NCBI RefSeq assembly: GCF_002554795.1
Contig: NZ_PDEQ01000004.1
Location: 124,001 to 188,000 of the forward strand
Length of the DNA stretch: 64,000 bases
Origin: Longibacter salinarum
GTDB taxonomy: Bacteria; Bacteroidota; Rhodothermia; Rhodothermales; Salinibacteraceae
Reading direction: 5' to 3'
In this document: one piece after another, positions 8,674-16,795 of the stretch
How positions within the stretch are numbered: the stretch's first letter is position 1
How the letters are laid out: the number at the start of each line of letters is the position of its first letter
Position numbers and translations under genes: made by a program
Notes under the pieces: generated by a model
The model's database searches: none
What the model saw: the letters and a program-made list of their open reading frames with translations, nothing else
Told to the model about the DNA's origin: nothing

Positions 8674-9690
8674 ATGCTTCACGCAAACAGCATTCTTTGT
8701 CCGGTGCATCCCGGCGCCGACACCCACCCGGCCCTGCAGCAGGCACTTTCGTTTGCCGAAACATGCCGCGCCGCGTTGCATGTCGTGCCGCTACCAGGAG
8801 CACCGGCTGCCCCCCCAGAAGGATGTGCAGCATCCCTACATAACCGGATCCTGGATATCGTTGCGTCAGCTACGAGCGCGTCTCCCGTCCCCCCGCAATC
8901 GGTTATCATTGCCTTCGACGAAGAAGGCCCGTCCGTTGCAGACGTGCTGCAGTACGTATCCGATGAAGGAATCGACTTTGTCATTCTTGATACGCCCACG
9001 GATCGGGGCCCGATTCCGCCCCTGGCCAGCGAACCGACACGTAAGTTCATCACGGACCTGAACGTACCGGTCTTCGTCACCAGCCATTGGGTGATGACGT
9101 GTGATACGCCCGGTGCGGACCACAGCACGCCCCGGCGACGCATTCTCGTGCCGACCGACTTTTCGGAGAACTCGGTGTCTGCTCTTCGTCATGCATTTGC
9201 CTTAGCCGCGGAATTTGACGCGGAGATTGACCTGCTTCATGTGATGGACCGTCCGCAATACGTGGCTCTTAACGATACGGATATGCTCTCGCTGAGTGAT
9301 GCGACACTTCCTGAGCGAAAGGCCCGCCGGCGCGCGGAAAACCTGATTCCGGACAGCCCACTACATCCGACGGTTAACATTCACATTCGGCACGGGGATG
9401 CGGCCGACCAGATCGGCCAATTCGCGACCAAAATGGACAGTGACCTACTGGTTATGTCGACCCACGGGACGATCAGCCGGAAGCAACACCCGCTGGGTCA
9501 CGTCGTCGAGCGCGTGCTCCGTCGCGTTGCCCGCCCGGTCTTCCTTGCCCGGGCGTTCGGCATCTCCCTCGTGGACGAATCCTGGACCCCTCATGAAGGC
9601 GCGAACGATGGCGCCAGCGGCTCGGCTCCCGATCTCTCCGCACAACCCTCCGGCTGGCTCGACACGGAACGTAAAACGAGCCACCGCTAA
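8674..9690 (+). CDS. Tandem universal stress protein with degenerate N-terminal domain
   Basis: A 338-residue protein. The C-terminal UspA domain (about 153-296) starts RRRILVPTDFSENSVSALRH and carries a variant nucleotide motif, STHGTISRKQHPLGH (262-276), in which the final G-S pair is G-H. The N-terminal domain (1-140) keeps the fold pattern (SILCPVHPGAD, FVILDTPTDR, LNVPVFVTS) but lacks the glycine loop, so it probably does not bind ATP. A disordered tail of about 40 residues follows. It stands alone on the plus strand, 347 bp before ccoN and downstream of the palindrome at 8440. This suggests it is co-regulated with the oxidase genes. Confidence 0.9.
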   Translation: MLHANSILCPVHPGADTHPALQQALSFAETCRAALHVVPLPGAPAAPPEGCAASLHNRILDIVASATSASPVPPQSVIIAFDEEGPSVADVLQYVSDEGIDFVILDTPTDRGPIPPLASEPTRKFITDLNVPVFVTSHWVMTCDTPGADHSTPRRRILVPTDFSENSVSALRHAFALAAEFDAEIDLLHVMDRPQYVALNDTDMLSLSDATLPERKARRRAENLIPDSPLHPTVNIHIRHGDAADQIGQFATKMDSDLLVMSTHGTISRKQHPLGHVVERVLRRVARPVFLARAFGISLVDESWTPHEGANDGASGSAPDLSAQPSGWLDTERKTSHR

Positions 9691-9818
9691 CGTTACCTGT
9701 CACTACGCGGCATTTACTTGACTCAACGATTGGGAAAGTGCGTGTCGCCGTCTCGCCCATAAACAACAGGGAAGATATCGAGACGCACTTTGCGATTTCA
9801 TTGCCCCAAACGACCGAC

Positions 9819-9835
9819 GTGGGGATCCGCCCCAC
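9819..9835. promoter_or_regulatory. Candidate regulator palindrome upstream of ccoN
   Basis: GTGGGGATCCGCCCCAC lies 211 bp (centre) upstream of the ccoN start. The dyad extends imperfectly outward to about 9814-9842. It matches the 8440 and 13808 motifs in length and layout. The rest of the 347-bp gap 9691-10037 holds one long-looped inverted repeat (AAAGTGCGT at 9735, ACGCACTTT at 9783) and no gene. Confidence 0.5.
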
Positions 9836-10037
9836 ACGTCGGGCAAGGGGTGACCTACGGACGTCTACAGATGCTACCGGCAGACGCTTCGCACGCTGCC
9901 TTATACGTTTCCGTCACAATTGCTGAGCCGTCTCTGTTAAGCGCCTCTCACCGCTTCAGAACGGACTCGACTCCTCCGGCACGGCCCTTTCCGGAGCCCG
10001 CTCCACGCCCTCACCGCTTACTTCTCCGCACGTACCC

Positions 10038-11837
10038 ATGGCTCAAGCCAGCACCGCTCCCGCCGTTTCTGACTCGCGATCGGCGGCAAGTGAGCGCTCT
10101 AACATCGACATTTTCAGCTATGACGAAAAGATCGTTCGCTACTTCGTGTACGCGACGGTCTTGTGGGGCTTCATCGGCATGTCTGTCGGGGCCCTGATCG
10201 CGCTACAACTGCCCTGGCCCGCGGCTAATCTCGGCGAATATCTGTCCTTCGGCCGGCTCCGCCCGCTGCACACGAACGCAGTGATCTTCGCGTTTGCGGG
10301 CAATGCCATTTTTGCCGCCATCTACTACTCCACCCAGCGCCTCTGCAAGGCGCGGATGTTTAGTGATTGGATGAGCAAATTTCACTTCTGGGGCTGGCAG
10401 GCGATCATCGTATCGGCCGCGATAACGCTTCCGCTCGGCTACACGACATCGAAGGAATACGCGGAGCTGGAGTGGCCCATCGACATTGCGATTGCTGTCG
10501 TCTGGATCGTATTCGCAATCAACTTCTTCGGCACCCTCTACAAGCGACGTGAGAAGCACCTCTACGTTGCGCTCTGGTTCTACATCGCAACGATTGTGAC
10601 CGTCGCCGTGCTTCACGTGGGCAACAGCCTCGCGCTCCCGGCGTCGATGCTCAAGAGCTACCCGATCTACGCCGGTGTGCAGGATGCTCTAGTTCAGTGG
10701 TGGTACGGCCACAACGCCGTGGCTTTCTTCCTGACGACGCCCTTCCTCGGCCTGATGTATTACTTCATGCCGAAAGCGGCGGAGCGGCCGGTCTTCAGCT
10801 ATCGTCTTTCGATCGTCCACTTCTGGAGCCTCGTCTTCATCTATATCTGGGCGGGTCCACACCACCTACAGTACACCGCACTTCCCGAATGGGCTGGCAC
10901 ACTGGGCATGCTCTTCAGCGTGATGCTCTGGATGCCGAGTTGGGGGGGTATGATCAACGGGCTGTTCACGCTCCGTGGCGCGTGGCATAAGCTGCGGGAT
11001 AGCGTCGTGCTCAAAATGTTCGTGATCGGCATCACCTTCTACGGCATGTCAACCTTTGAGGGCCCGCTGCTGTCGGTCAAGAGCGTCAACGCGCTCAGTC
11101 ACTACACCGACTGGACCATCGGCCACGTCCACTCGGGCGCCCTGGGATGGAATGGCTTTATGACCTTCGGCATGATCTACTGGCTCCTGCCCCGCCTCTG
11201 GCGCACGGACCTGTGGAGCCAGAAGCTCGCCAACGCCCACTTCTGGACGGGCACGATCGGCATCCTCCTGTACGTCCTGGCGATGTACAACTCGGGCATT
11301 ACGCAGGGCCTGATGTGGCGGGCATTTGACGAAGCCGGAAATCTGATGTATCCGGAGTTTATCGAAACCGTCGTCCAGGTCATTCCAATGTACTGGGTCC
11401 GCCTGATTGGCGGTCTGCTCTACCTCGGCGGCGTCATGATGATGATGGCCAATATGTACATGACCATTCGCTCCGCTCCCGACGACCTTCCGGATCCCAC
11501 ATTCGCCGCCCCGCGCCAGCCGATGAAATACGGCCATGGCGATGGTGCAGGCAACGGCGCCTCGGAGCAGACCCCCGAGCCCGCTCCCGCTCGTGCCCGC
11601 ACCGCCACCGAGTCCGAATCGGTTCCGACCGAGGCGGGAACGCCCGGTACCGAGGCGGAAACGCCCGGTACCGAGGCGGAGACGACCGGAACCAAGAAGG
11701 CTCAGCTGCCCGGCTCGAAAAAGGCGGACGGCCCCGGTTCGAAGAAGGCAGAACTGCCTGGCTCGAAGAAAGCCAACCTACCCGACTCGAAGACGGACGA
11801 CGCCGACGCGGACGAAGACTCCACGGACGAAAGCTGA
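10038..11837 (+). CDS. ccoN: cbb3-type cytochrome c oxidase subunit I (CcoN) with a long acidic repeat tail
   Basis: The catalytic subunit of a C-family haem-copper oxidase, 599 residues with about 12 membrane helices in 30-475. Ligand histidines are readable: H78 (RPLHTNAV, low-spin haem), H225 (WYGHNAVAF) and H275/H276 (AGPHHLQYT) for CuB, and H363/H365 ([13 protein letters not shown]) for the two haems. Y335 in [11 protein letters not shown] lies where C-type enzymes carry the cross-linked tyrosine. After residue 490 there is a hydrophilic extension of about 110 residues, absent from typical CcoN (about 475), rich in E, T, P, K and D. It contains repeats of TEAETPG and PGSKKA types. It opens the ccoNOQP operon and reduces O2 with electrons from cytochrome c. 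Confidence 0.96.
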   Translation: MAQASTAPAVSDSRSAASERSNIDIFSYDEKIVRYFVYATVLWGFIGMSVGALIALQLPWPAANLGEYLSFGRLRPLHTNAVIFAFAGNAIFAAIYYSTQRLCKARMFSDWMSKFHFWGWQAIIVSAAITLPLGYTTSKEYAELEWPIDIAIAVVWIVFAINFFGTLYKRREKHLYVALWFYIATIVTVAVLHVGNSLALPASMLKSYPIYAGVQDALVQWWYGHNAVAFFLTTPFLGLMYYFMPKAAERPVFSYRLSIVHFWSLVFIYIWAGPHHLQYTALPEWAGTLGMLFSVMLWMPSWGGMINGLFTLRGAWHKLRDSVVLKMFVIGITFYGMSTFEGPLLSVKSVNALSHYTDWTIGHVHSGALGWNGFMTFGMIYWLLPRLWRTDLWSQKLANAHFWTGTIGILLYVLAMYNSGITQGLMWRAFDEAGNLMYPEFIETVVQVIPMYWVRLIGGLLYLGGVMMMMANMYMTIRSAPDDLPDPTFAAPRQPMKYGHGDGAGNGASEQTPEPAPARARTATESESVPTEAGTPGTEAETPGTEAETTGTKKAQLPGSKKADGPGSKKAELPGSKKANLPDSKTDDADADEDSTDES

Positions 11838-11951
11838 TCCTACCGGATTCGACCCGGTCCCGTGCGCGCTCTGCTGGAGTGTCTACGGGATCGGGCCTTC
11901 CGGGACACGCCCTCTGCCCTCCAACGATCATATACACCTCTCCCTCCTGTC

Positions 11952-12719
11952 ATGGGACGATTCATTAAGAGCAATGGAATGCACCGGACGCTTGAAGGCT
12001 GGCCGCTGGTCTTCACCGTCCTCACGACGCTTGCTATTCTCGTAGGCGGCCTCGTAGAGTTCCTCCCCCTCGTTCTCGTCAACAGCGCGGTCGATCGCAT
12101 CGAAACCGTCGAGCCATGGACCCCTCTGGAACTTGAAGGCCGCGACATCTACATCGCGGAAGGCTGTAATACCTGCCACTCGCAGATGGTGCGCCCCTTC
12201 CGACACGAAATCGAGCGTTACGCTCGGAACGGGGGTGGCTACTCGAAGGCCGGCGAAACGGTGTACGAGCGCCCGTTCCTCTGGGGATCGAAGCGGACCG
12301 GTCCGGATCTGGCGCGTGAAGGCCTGCTCCGCCCACAGGCGCTCTGGCACGTCCGGCACATGGAGGACCCACGCTCCACGAGCAAAGGCTCCATTATGCC
12401 ACCGTACCCGCACCTGCTGGAGAAGGACATCGATTTCGATGGGCTGACAGCGAAGCTTCGTACCCTCAAGCAGCTCGGCACACCATATTCCGAAGAGACG
12501 GTCAAGAACGCTGCGTCTATAGCACGCGAACAGGCGCAGACCATCGCCAAGGAGGTGGAAGAACAGGGCGGCCCCACGGGACTCGAGAATAAGAAGATCA
12601 TGGCGCTCGTGGCGTACCTGCAGAGCCTGGGCACAGACGTCGCCGATCCCGAGGATGACGTCGCTAATGCTGAGTCCGCTTCCGACGACGCGGACGTGAC
12701 CGCCGACGCTTCTCGCTGA
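11952..12719 (+). CDS. ccoO: cbb3 oxidase monohaem cytochrome c subunit (CcoO)
   Basis: A 255-residue protein. One N-terminal helix (about 18-45) anchors it, followed by the single haem c motif GCNTCHSQMVRPFRHE (C72-C75-H76), which is diagnostic for CcoO, and a downstream methionine in GSIMPPYPHL as likely axial ligand. ATG 11952 (MGRFIKSNGMHRTLEGWP) is chosen because it starts at the conserved family N terminus, 114 bp after ccoN. The C-terminal 45 residues are very acidic, which fits a salt-adapted organism. It passes electrons from CcoP or soluble cytochrome c to CcoN. Confidence 0.95.
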   Translation: MGRFIKSNGMHRTLEGWPLVFTVLTTLAILVGGLVEFLPLVLVNSAVDRIETVEPWTPLELEGRDIYIAEGCNTCHSQMVRPFRHEIERYARNGGGYSKAGETVYERPFLWGSKRTGPDLAREGLLRPQALWHVRHMEDPRSTSKGSIMPPYPHLLEKDIDFDGLTAKLRTLKQLGTPYSEETVKNAASIAREQAQTIAKEVEEQGGPTGLENKKIMALVAYLQSLGTDVADPEDDVANAESASDDADVTADASR

Positions 12720-12762
12720 CCCCTTCTCCATCCGCCCCTCCTGCTTTAGACCCTGAACTGCC

Positions 12763-12960
12763 ATGTGGAAAGACGCTGTCCGCGCCCTCGAAACCGGCGC
12801 CCTCTCGGAAATTGGCCTACTGGCCTTCTTCATCGCCTTCGTTCTCATCCTGATCTACGCGTTCACGCTTCCGAAACGTGAGTGCGAAACGGCGCTGAAC
12901 CTCCCGCTTGACGACGCCGACTCGGTCGGCGCAGAGCGCGTCGGCGGCGACGGCCAATGA
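12763..12960 (+). CDS. ccoQ: cbb3 oxidase small subunit CcoQ
   Basis: A 65-residue single-span membrane protein: a short N terminus, the hydrophobic helix IGLLAFFIAFVLILIYAFTL, then a charged tail (PKRECETALNLPLDDAD). Size, topology and position between ccoO and ccoP identify it as CcoQ/FixQ, which stabilises the complex. Gaps of 43 and 65 bp to its neighbours indicate one operon. Confidence 0.88.
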   Translation: MWKDAVRALETGALSEIGLLAFFIAFVLILIYAFTLPKRECETALNLPLDDADSVGAERVGGDGQ

Positions 12961-13025
12961 CGCCTGCCCCCGGCCCCACGCCCTGAGACTCTTTCTGCCC
13001 CAGCCGCCTCAACCTGCACTGCCTC

Positions 13026-13661
13026 ATGCCAAACGATCCAAACACGAACCGTCCCGACCGCTCTAGCTCGGACGATGGCTCCGCTCTCTACGGCCGGACC
13101 CACGACCAGCTCATCCAGGGGCACCGCTACGACGGGATCAAAGAATATGATAACCCTATGCCCGGCTGGTGGGTCTGGCTCTTCTGGGGATCCGTCGTGT
13201 TTAGCGTCATCTATTTCGTCGGCATTACCTGGTTTGACTTCGTCGACACGTACGAGGACGATCTCGCGCAGGGCCAGGAAGCGCTCGCTATGCAACGGGC
13301 TCAGTATGAGGCCGAGAACCCAACGTTTGAAGCCACACCCGCTTCACTCGCTGAGATGATTGGCAACGAAGAACGCATCGCGTCCGGCGAAGAGACGTAT
13401 CAGAGTCTCTGTGCCTCGTGTCACGGCGACAAAGGACAGGGCATTATCGGCCCAAATCTGACCGACAAATATTGGATCCACGGCGGCTCCAACATGGACA
13501 TCTACAACGTTCTAACGGAAGGCGTAACCGACAAAGGCATGCCGGCCTGGGATGCGAGCCTCCGACCGGAAGAGCGCGCCGAACTCGTCGCGTTCATCGA
13601 GTCCATTCAGGGAACCGAACCGGAAGGCGCGAAACCGCCGGAAGGGGACCCTGTGGAGTGA
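13026..13661 (+). CDS. ccoP: cbb3 oxidase CcoP-type subunit with a single haem c
   Basis: A 211-residue protein. The N terminus (GHRYDGIKEYDNPMPGWWVW) is the typical CcoP signature, followed by a helix at about 48-70 and one cytochrome c domain (CASCHG, C129-H133; distal methionine in KGMPAWD). Classic proteobacterial CcoP has two haem c domains in about 300 residues. Here only one exists, so the electron entry chain is one haem shorter. This is not a frame break: the domain ends naturally and is followed by a terminator at 13709. Confidence 0.94.
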   Translation: MPNDPNTNRPDRSSSDDGSALYGRTHDQLIQGHRYDGIKEYDNPMPGWWVWLFWGSVVFSVIYFVGITWFDFVDTYEDDLAQGQEALAMQRAQYEAENPTFEATPASLAEMIGNEERIASGEETYQSLCASCHGDKGQGIIGPNLTDKYWIHGGSNMDIYNVLTEGVTDKGMPAWDASLRPEERAELVAFIESIQGTEPEGAKPPEGDPVE

Positions 13662-13708
13662 CCTATGCCCATTTGTATCCCTGCGGACAAACAAAGTCGG
13701 CCAGGATA

Positions 13709-13745
13709 AAAGCGAGGTCCGGGTGCTGAATCCGGGCCTCGCTTT
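13709..13745 (+). terminator. Terminator of the ccoNOQP operon
   Basis: A 14-bp stem (AAAGCGAGGTCCGG at 13709 paired with CCGGGCCTCGCTTT ending 13745, one G-U pair) with a 9-nt loop, 47 bp after the ccoP stop. The U-run is short (TTT, then C). The A-rich left arm would let it act in both directions. Confidence 0.75.
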
Positions 13746-13807
13746 CGTGCATGGGTGACGAGAGTCTGTTTAGCCATCATCTCCACTGCCTGTCGGCTGC
13801 ATCCATT

Positions 13808-13824
13808 GTGGGGGATTTCACCAC
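13808..13824. promoter_or_regulatory. Candidate regulator palindrome upstream of ccoG
   Basis: GTGGGGGATTTCACCAC, imperfect palindrome, centre 224 bp upstream of the ccoG start. The distance is nearly the same as for the motifs before ccoN (211) and the stress protein (226). It suggests that ccoG has its own promoter under the same regulator. Confidence 0.45.
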
Positions 13825-13905
13825 GCAGCATCTCCGTTTCCAACTACGGGTCAGATGCGGGCTCCACTGTCGATCTCACCGCGTGCTAACGTATTTACTA
13901 TAAGT

Positions 13906-13944
13906 ATGTCTCCCGGTGCAGGCGCGCGGTCGCTCGGGAGACAT
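13906..13944. repeat. Inverted repeat in the ccoG leader
   Basis: A perfect 10-bp inverted repeat (ATGTCTCCCG at 13906-13915 and CGGGAGACAT at 13935-13944) around a 19-nt loop, 96 bp before ccoG. No T-run follows it, so a leader hairpin or protein site is likelier than a terminator. Apart from this, the terminator and the palindrome, the 378-bp gap 13662-14039 holds nothing recognised. Confidence 0.5.
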
Positions 13945-14039
13945 CACCGGATGACGCCGCCGTCGATTCGTGCATCCGCACTTCTCGGTCCCCCCGACCG
14001 GAGATGCCTACGTATCGCCCTCAAGACTGACCTCACGTG

Positions 14040-15494
14040 ATGGAAGTTCAAGACCGCAACGATCAGCGTCGCAGCAAACGACAGTTCATCCCCGCCGGCG
14101 ACGTTGGCGTGATGGATGCACCGCCCGAAGACATCATGGCGACGCTGAATGCGGATGGAAGTCGAAAATGGCTGTATCCAGAGCTAAACAAGGGGCGGTG
14201 GTACTATTACCGCCTGATCGTTGCCTGGGTACTCGTCGCAATTTTCGTTGCGCTCCCGATCGTTAAGATCAACGGCAAGCCCGCCATCTTCCTGGACGTG
14301 CTCCATCGTGAGTTTACGTTCTTCGGGATGACGTTCTACCCGACGGATACGTTGCTGCTGATGCTCCTTATGATTGGCGTCCTCGTCAGCGTCGTGCTTT
14401 TCACGGCCCTTCTCGGCCGCGTCTGGTGCGGATGGGCCTGCCCTCAGACTGTCTATCTGGAATTTTTCTATCGCCCCGTCGAGCGCCTGTTCGAAGGGAA
14501 AGAGCACGTCCGTAAGCGACGTGACGAAGGCCCGTGGACCTTCGACAAAGTATGGCGCAAAACGGGCAAACACGCCGTCTATCTCATCTTCTCGCTCGCA
14601 CTCGCCCACACGTTCGTCGCGTACTTTGCAGGCTGGAGCAATCTGTTGACCTGGATGCAGGGCTCGCCGACCGATCACTGGGGGTACTTCGTGATGATGG
14701 CCGGCACGACGGGGCTCATCCTGTTCGACTTTGGCTTTTTCCGCGAACAGATGTGCACCATCGCCTGCCCATACGCACGCTTCCAGTCCGTCTTGCTCGA
14801 CCCGGACTCGCTCATCGTTTCGTACGATGAAGAGCGAGGCGAACCGCGTGGCAAAGGGAAAGAACGCTCCGATCTCGGCGACTGCGTCGACTGCTATGCG
14901 TGCGTTCGTACATGCCCGACGGGGATCGACATTCGCGATGGGCTACAGATGGAGTGTCTCCACTGCACACAGTGCATCGATGCCTGCGACGACATTATGG
15001 AAAAAGTGGGCTTCGAACCGGGCTTGATCCGCTACTCTTCCGAACGGGAAGACGAAGGTAAGACCCGGCGCTTCTTCCGCCCACGCACAGTCATCTACAG
15101 CCTCCTGCTCGTCGTCATCGCGTCCATTTTCGCAATCGCCTTCACCACGCGCGGTTCGTACGACGTGAACGTGGCCCGCGCCTCCGGCGACCCCTTTGTC
15201 GTCCTACCTAACGAGGAGGTCGCCAATCGCCTTCGGTTCCGCGTACGAAATCAGTCTCCGAAATCGACGACGTACACGGTCGAAGCCATCGAGCCCGCCG
15301 GCGCGACCGTCAAGATCCTCGGGCGAACCCCGATCTCCGTGCCGGAAGGGGAGATGAAACGGACGGAGGTCTGGATTATCACGCAACCAGACGTGATCCA
15401 GGGTGGCACACAGACAGCCACGCTGAAGGTTGAGTTCGAAAATGGCACGACGAAGGAGATGAAATTTCCTCTCCTCGGTCCGTCCTCAAATTAA
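14040..15494 (+). CDS. ccoG: cbb3 oxidase assembly ferredoxin-like protein CcoG
   Basis: A 484-residue membrane-bound iron-sulphur protein of the CcoG/RdxA/FixG family, involved in copper handling during cbb3 oxidase maturation. Membrane spans lie near 60-80, 105-128, 180-200, 220-237 and 355-377. Cysteine motifs: CGWACPQTVYLEF, CTIACPYARFQ, and a 2[4Fe-4S] ferredoxin pair (CVDCYACVRTCPTGIDIR and CLHCTQCIDACD). A C-terminal Ig-like FixG domain (about 380-484) follows. The ATG at 14040 is preceded in frame by a GTG (14037). ccoI, ccoH and ccoS, often adjacent in other genomes, are not in this window. Confidence 0.95.
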   Translation: MEVQDRNDQRRSKRQFIPAGDVGVMDAPPEDIMATLNADGSRKWLYPELNKGRWYYYRLIVAWVLVAIFVALPIVKINGKPAIFLDVLHREFTFFGMTFYPTDTLLLMLLMIGVLVSVVLFTALLGRVWCGWACPQTVYLEFFYRPVERLFEGKEHVRKRRDEGPWTFDKVWRKTGKHAVYLIFSLALAHTFVAYFAGWSNLLTWMQGSPTDHWGYFVMMAGTTGLILFDFGFFREQMCTIACPYARFQSVLLDPDSLIVSYDEERGEPRGKGKERSDLGDCVDCYACVRTCPTGIDIRDGLQMECLHCTQCIDACDDIMEKVGFEPGLIRYSSEREDEGKTRRFFRPRTVIYSLLLVVIASIFAIAFTTRGSYDVNVARASGDPFVVLPNEEVANRLRFRVRNQSPKSTTYTVEAIEPAGATVKILGRTPISVPEGEMKRTEVWIITQPDVIQGGTQTATLKVEFENGTTKEMKFPLLGPSSN

Positions 15495-15553
15495 GGCGGA
15501 AAACGTGAGAGGGCCACATAGCCTCTCCGGGAGGCATATTCTACCTCGCGCGG

Positions 15554-16438
15554 TCACTTTGCAACGGCCCAGACGCCAGCATAATCCTCGGCAAACGTTC
15601 GGAAGCTGCGGGGCGGGCGCCCCAGCAGGTCATGCACTGTGGATGTCGTTCGGGCCGCGAGCCCAAAACGCGCCGTGAGATAGATGCCCGTCATGACGAA
15701 GATAAAGGGCCACTCGCGTCCCCGACGTCTGCTGTACCGTAGGAAGTCGATCACGGACGGCTCTTCATATCGGATGGGCTGCCCCAGGACATCTGAGAGC
15801 ACACGCGCGACGGTGTGATATGAAATGGCCTTGAGGCCGGTCAACTCGTACGCTCCGCCCCCACACTTCGGATGCTTGATCACGTGGGCGGCCACATCCG
15901 CAACATCGCGTGCATCGATCAATGCCGTATGCCCATCCCCGGCGGGAAGGATAAGGGTTCGTTCATCCGCAACCTCGTGACGATGCGTTGTCGTCAGGTT
16001 CTGCATAAAGAAACTCGGCCGCAAAAACGTCGCTCTGACGTCGATAGAGGCGAGTTTCCACTCGATCCATCGGTGTGGTACAAACGGGTTCGCCTCAGCT
16101 CCCTGTAGCGAGAGAAACACGATGTGACGAATCCCGGAGTCTACGGCCATGTCCAACGCGGGAAAGATGGAGGTCCAAACGCGGGCAATCGCCGGAGGGC
16201 GTACCAGAAAGAGCGCGTCCTGTCCATCGAATGCCGATCGATAACTCGCAGGATCCTGGAAATCAAAGTACACGGCCGGGATATTCAGGCGGCTTGTTGC
16301 TGCCTCTGGATGACGGCTGGCCGCACAGACCTCGCACGGGCCGTCACGCAAACACGCAACCACGTGTCCTCCAACGGTCCCGGTGGCCCCGGTCACAAGA
16401 ACCCGCTGTGATCCCTCTCGCAACGTCGTCATCGTCAT
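15554..16438 (-). CDS. NmrA-like NAD(P)-binding oxidoreductase
   Basis: A 294-residue atypical short-chain dehydrogenase. It has the Rossmann motif VLVTGATGTVGGHVVACL near the N terminus, AALFLVRPP-type second strands (DALFLVRPPAIARV) and no classical YxxxK. The pattern resembles NmrA/HSCARG and QorB-like NAD(P)H-dependent proteins that act on quinones or sense redox state. ATG 16438 was chosen (MTMTTLREGSQRVLVTGATG); ATG 16432 is equally possible. The C-terminal half contains ALIDARDVADVAAHV, typical of the family. It is convergent with ccoG and apparently monocistronic. The substrate is unknown. Confidence 0.82.
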   Translation of the reverse strand: MTMTTLREGSQRVLVTGATGTVGGHVVACLRDGPCEVCAASRHPEAATSRLNIPAVYFDFQDPASYRSAFDGQDALFLVRPPAIARVWTSIFPALDMAVDSGIRHIVFLSLQGAEANPFVPHRWIEWKLASIDVRATFLRPSFFMQNLTTTHRHEVADERTLILPAGDGHTALIDARDVADVAAHVIKHPKCGGGAYELTGLKAISYHTVARVLSDVLGQPIRYEEPSVIDFLRYSRRRGREWPFIFVMTGIYLTARFGLAARTTSTVHDLLGRPPRSFRTFAEDYAGVWAVAK

Positions 16439-16795
16439 AGAGCTATACGAAAGATAACGGTTTGTTCGAGCCGACTGTGGCCTCGTAATTGCGAGACCTG
16501 TTGCCGTCTGGACAACACAGACACCGGCTGAGCTTGCATGAACCCAAGCTCCCACCCGCGTTCCAGACGGTTTTCAACCGGAACGTAACAAGTAGTTCTG
16601 TTGATTTCGCCGAGCGAATGTGGCTTCAAACATGCACATAGCTTAAATTCGGCTTTTACCTCGCATAGAGAATGGACGACATCCTGATACGTTCGGGCGT
16701 GTTCGCACCACGCGGCATACGAACCGATCTGTCCGGCAGTGTCTCATTCGTCGCCCTGCCAGATTTGCCTGTATCCTGCAGAGAACGCGTCGATA
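16439..16795. other. 357-bp divergent intergenic region
   Basis: This lies between the NmrA-like gene (minus) and the sensor kinase (plus) and must contain both promoters. No clear motif, repeat or small gene was recognised. An in-frame GTG at 16739 could extend the kinase by 19 residues. Confidence 0.4.

Noticed and set aside
9719-9727. TTGACTCAA upstream of ccoN as an FNR box
   Set aside because: The half-sites are too close: FNR sites need TTGAT-N4-ATCAA.
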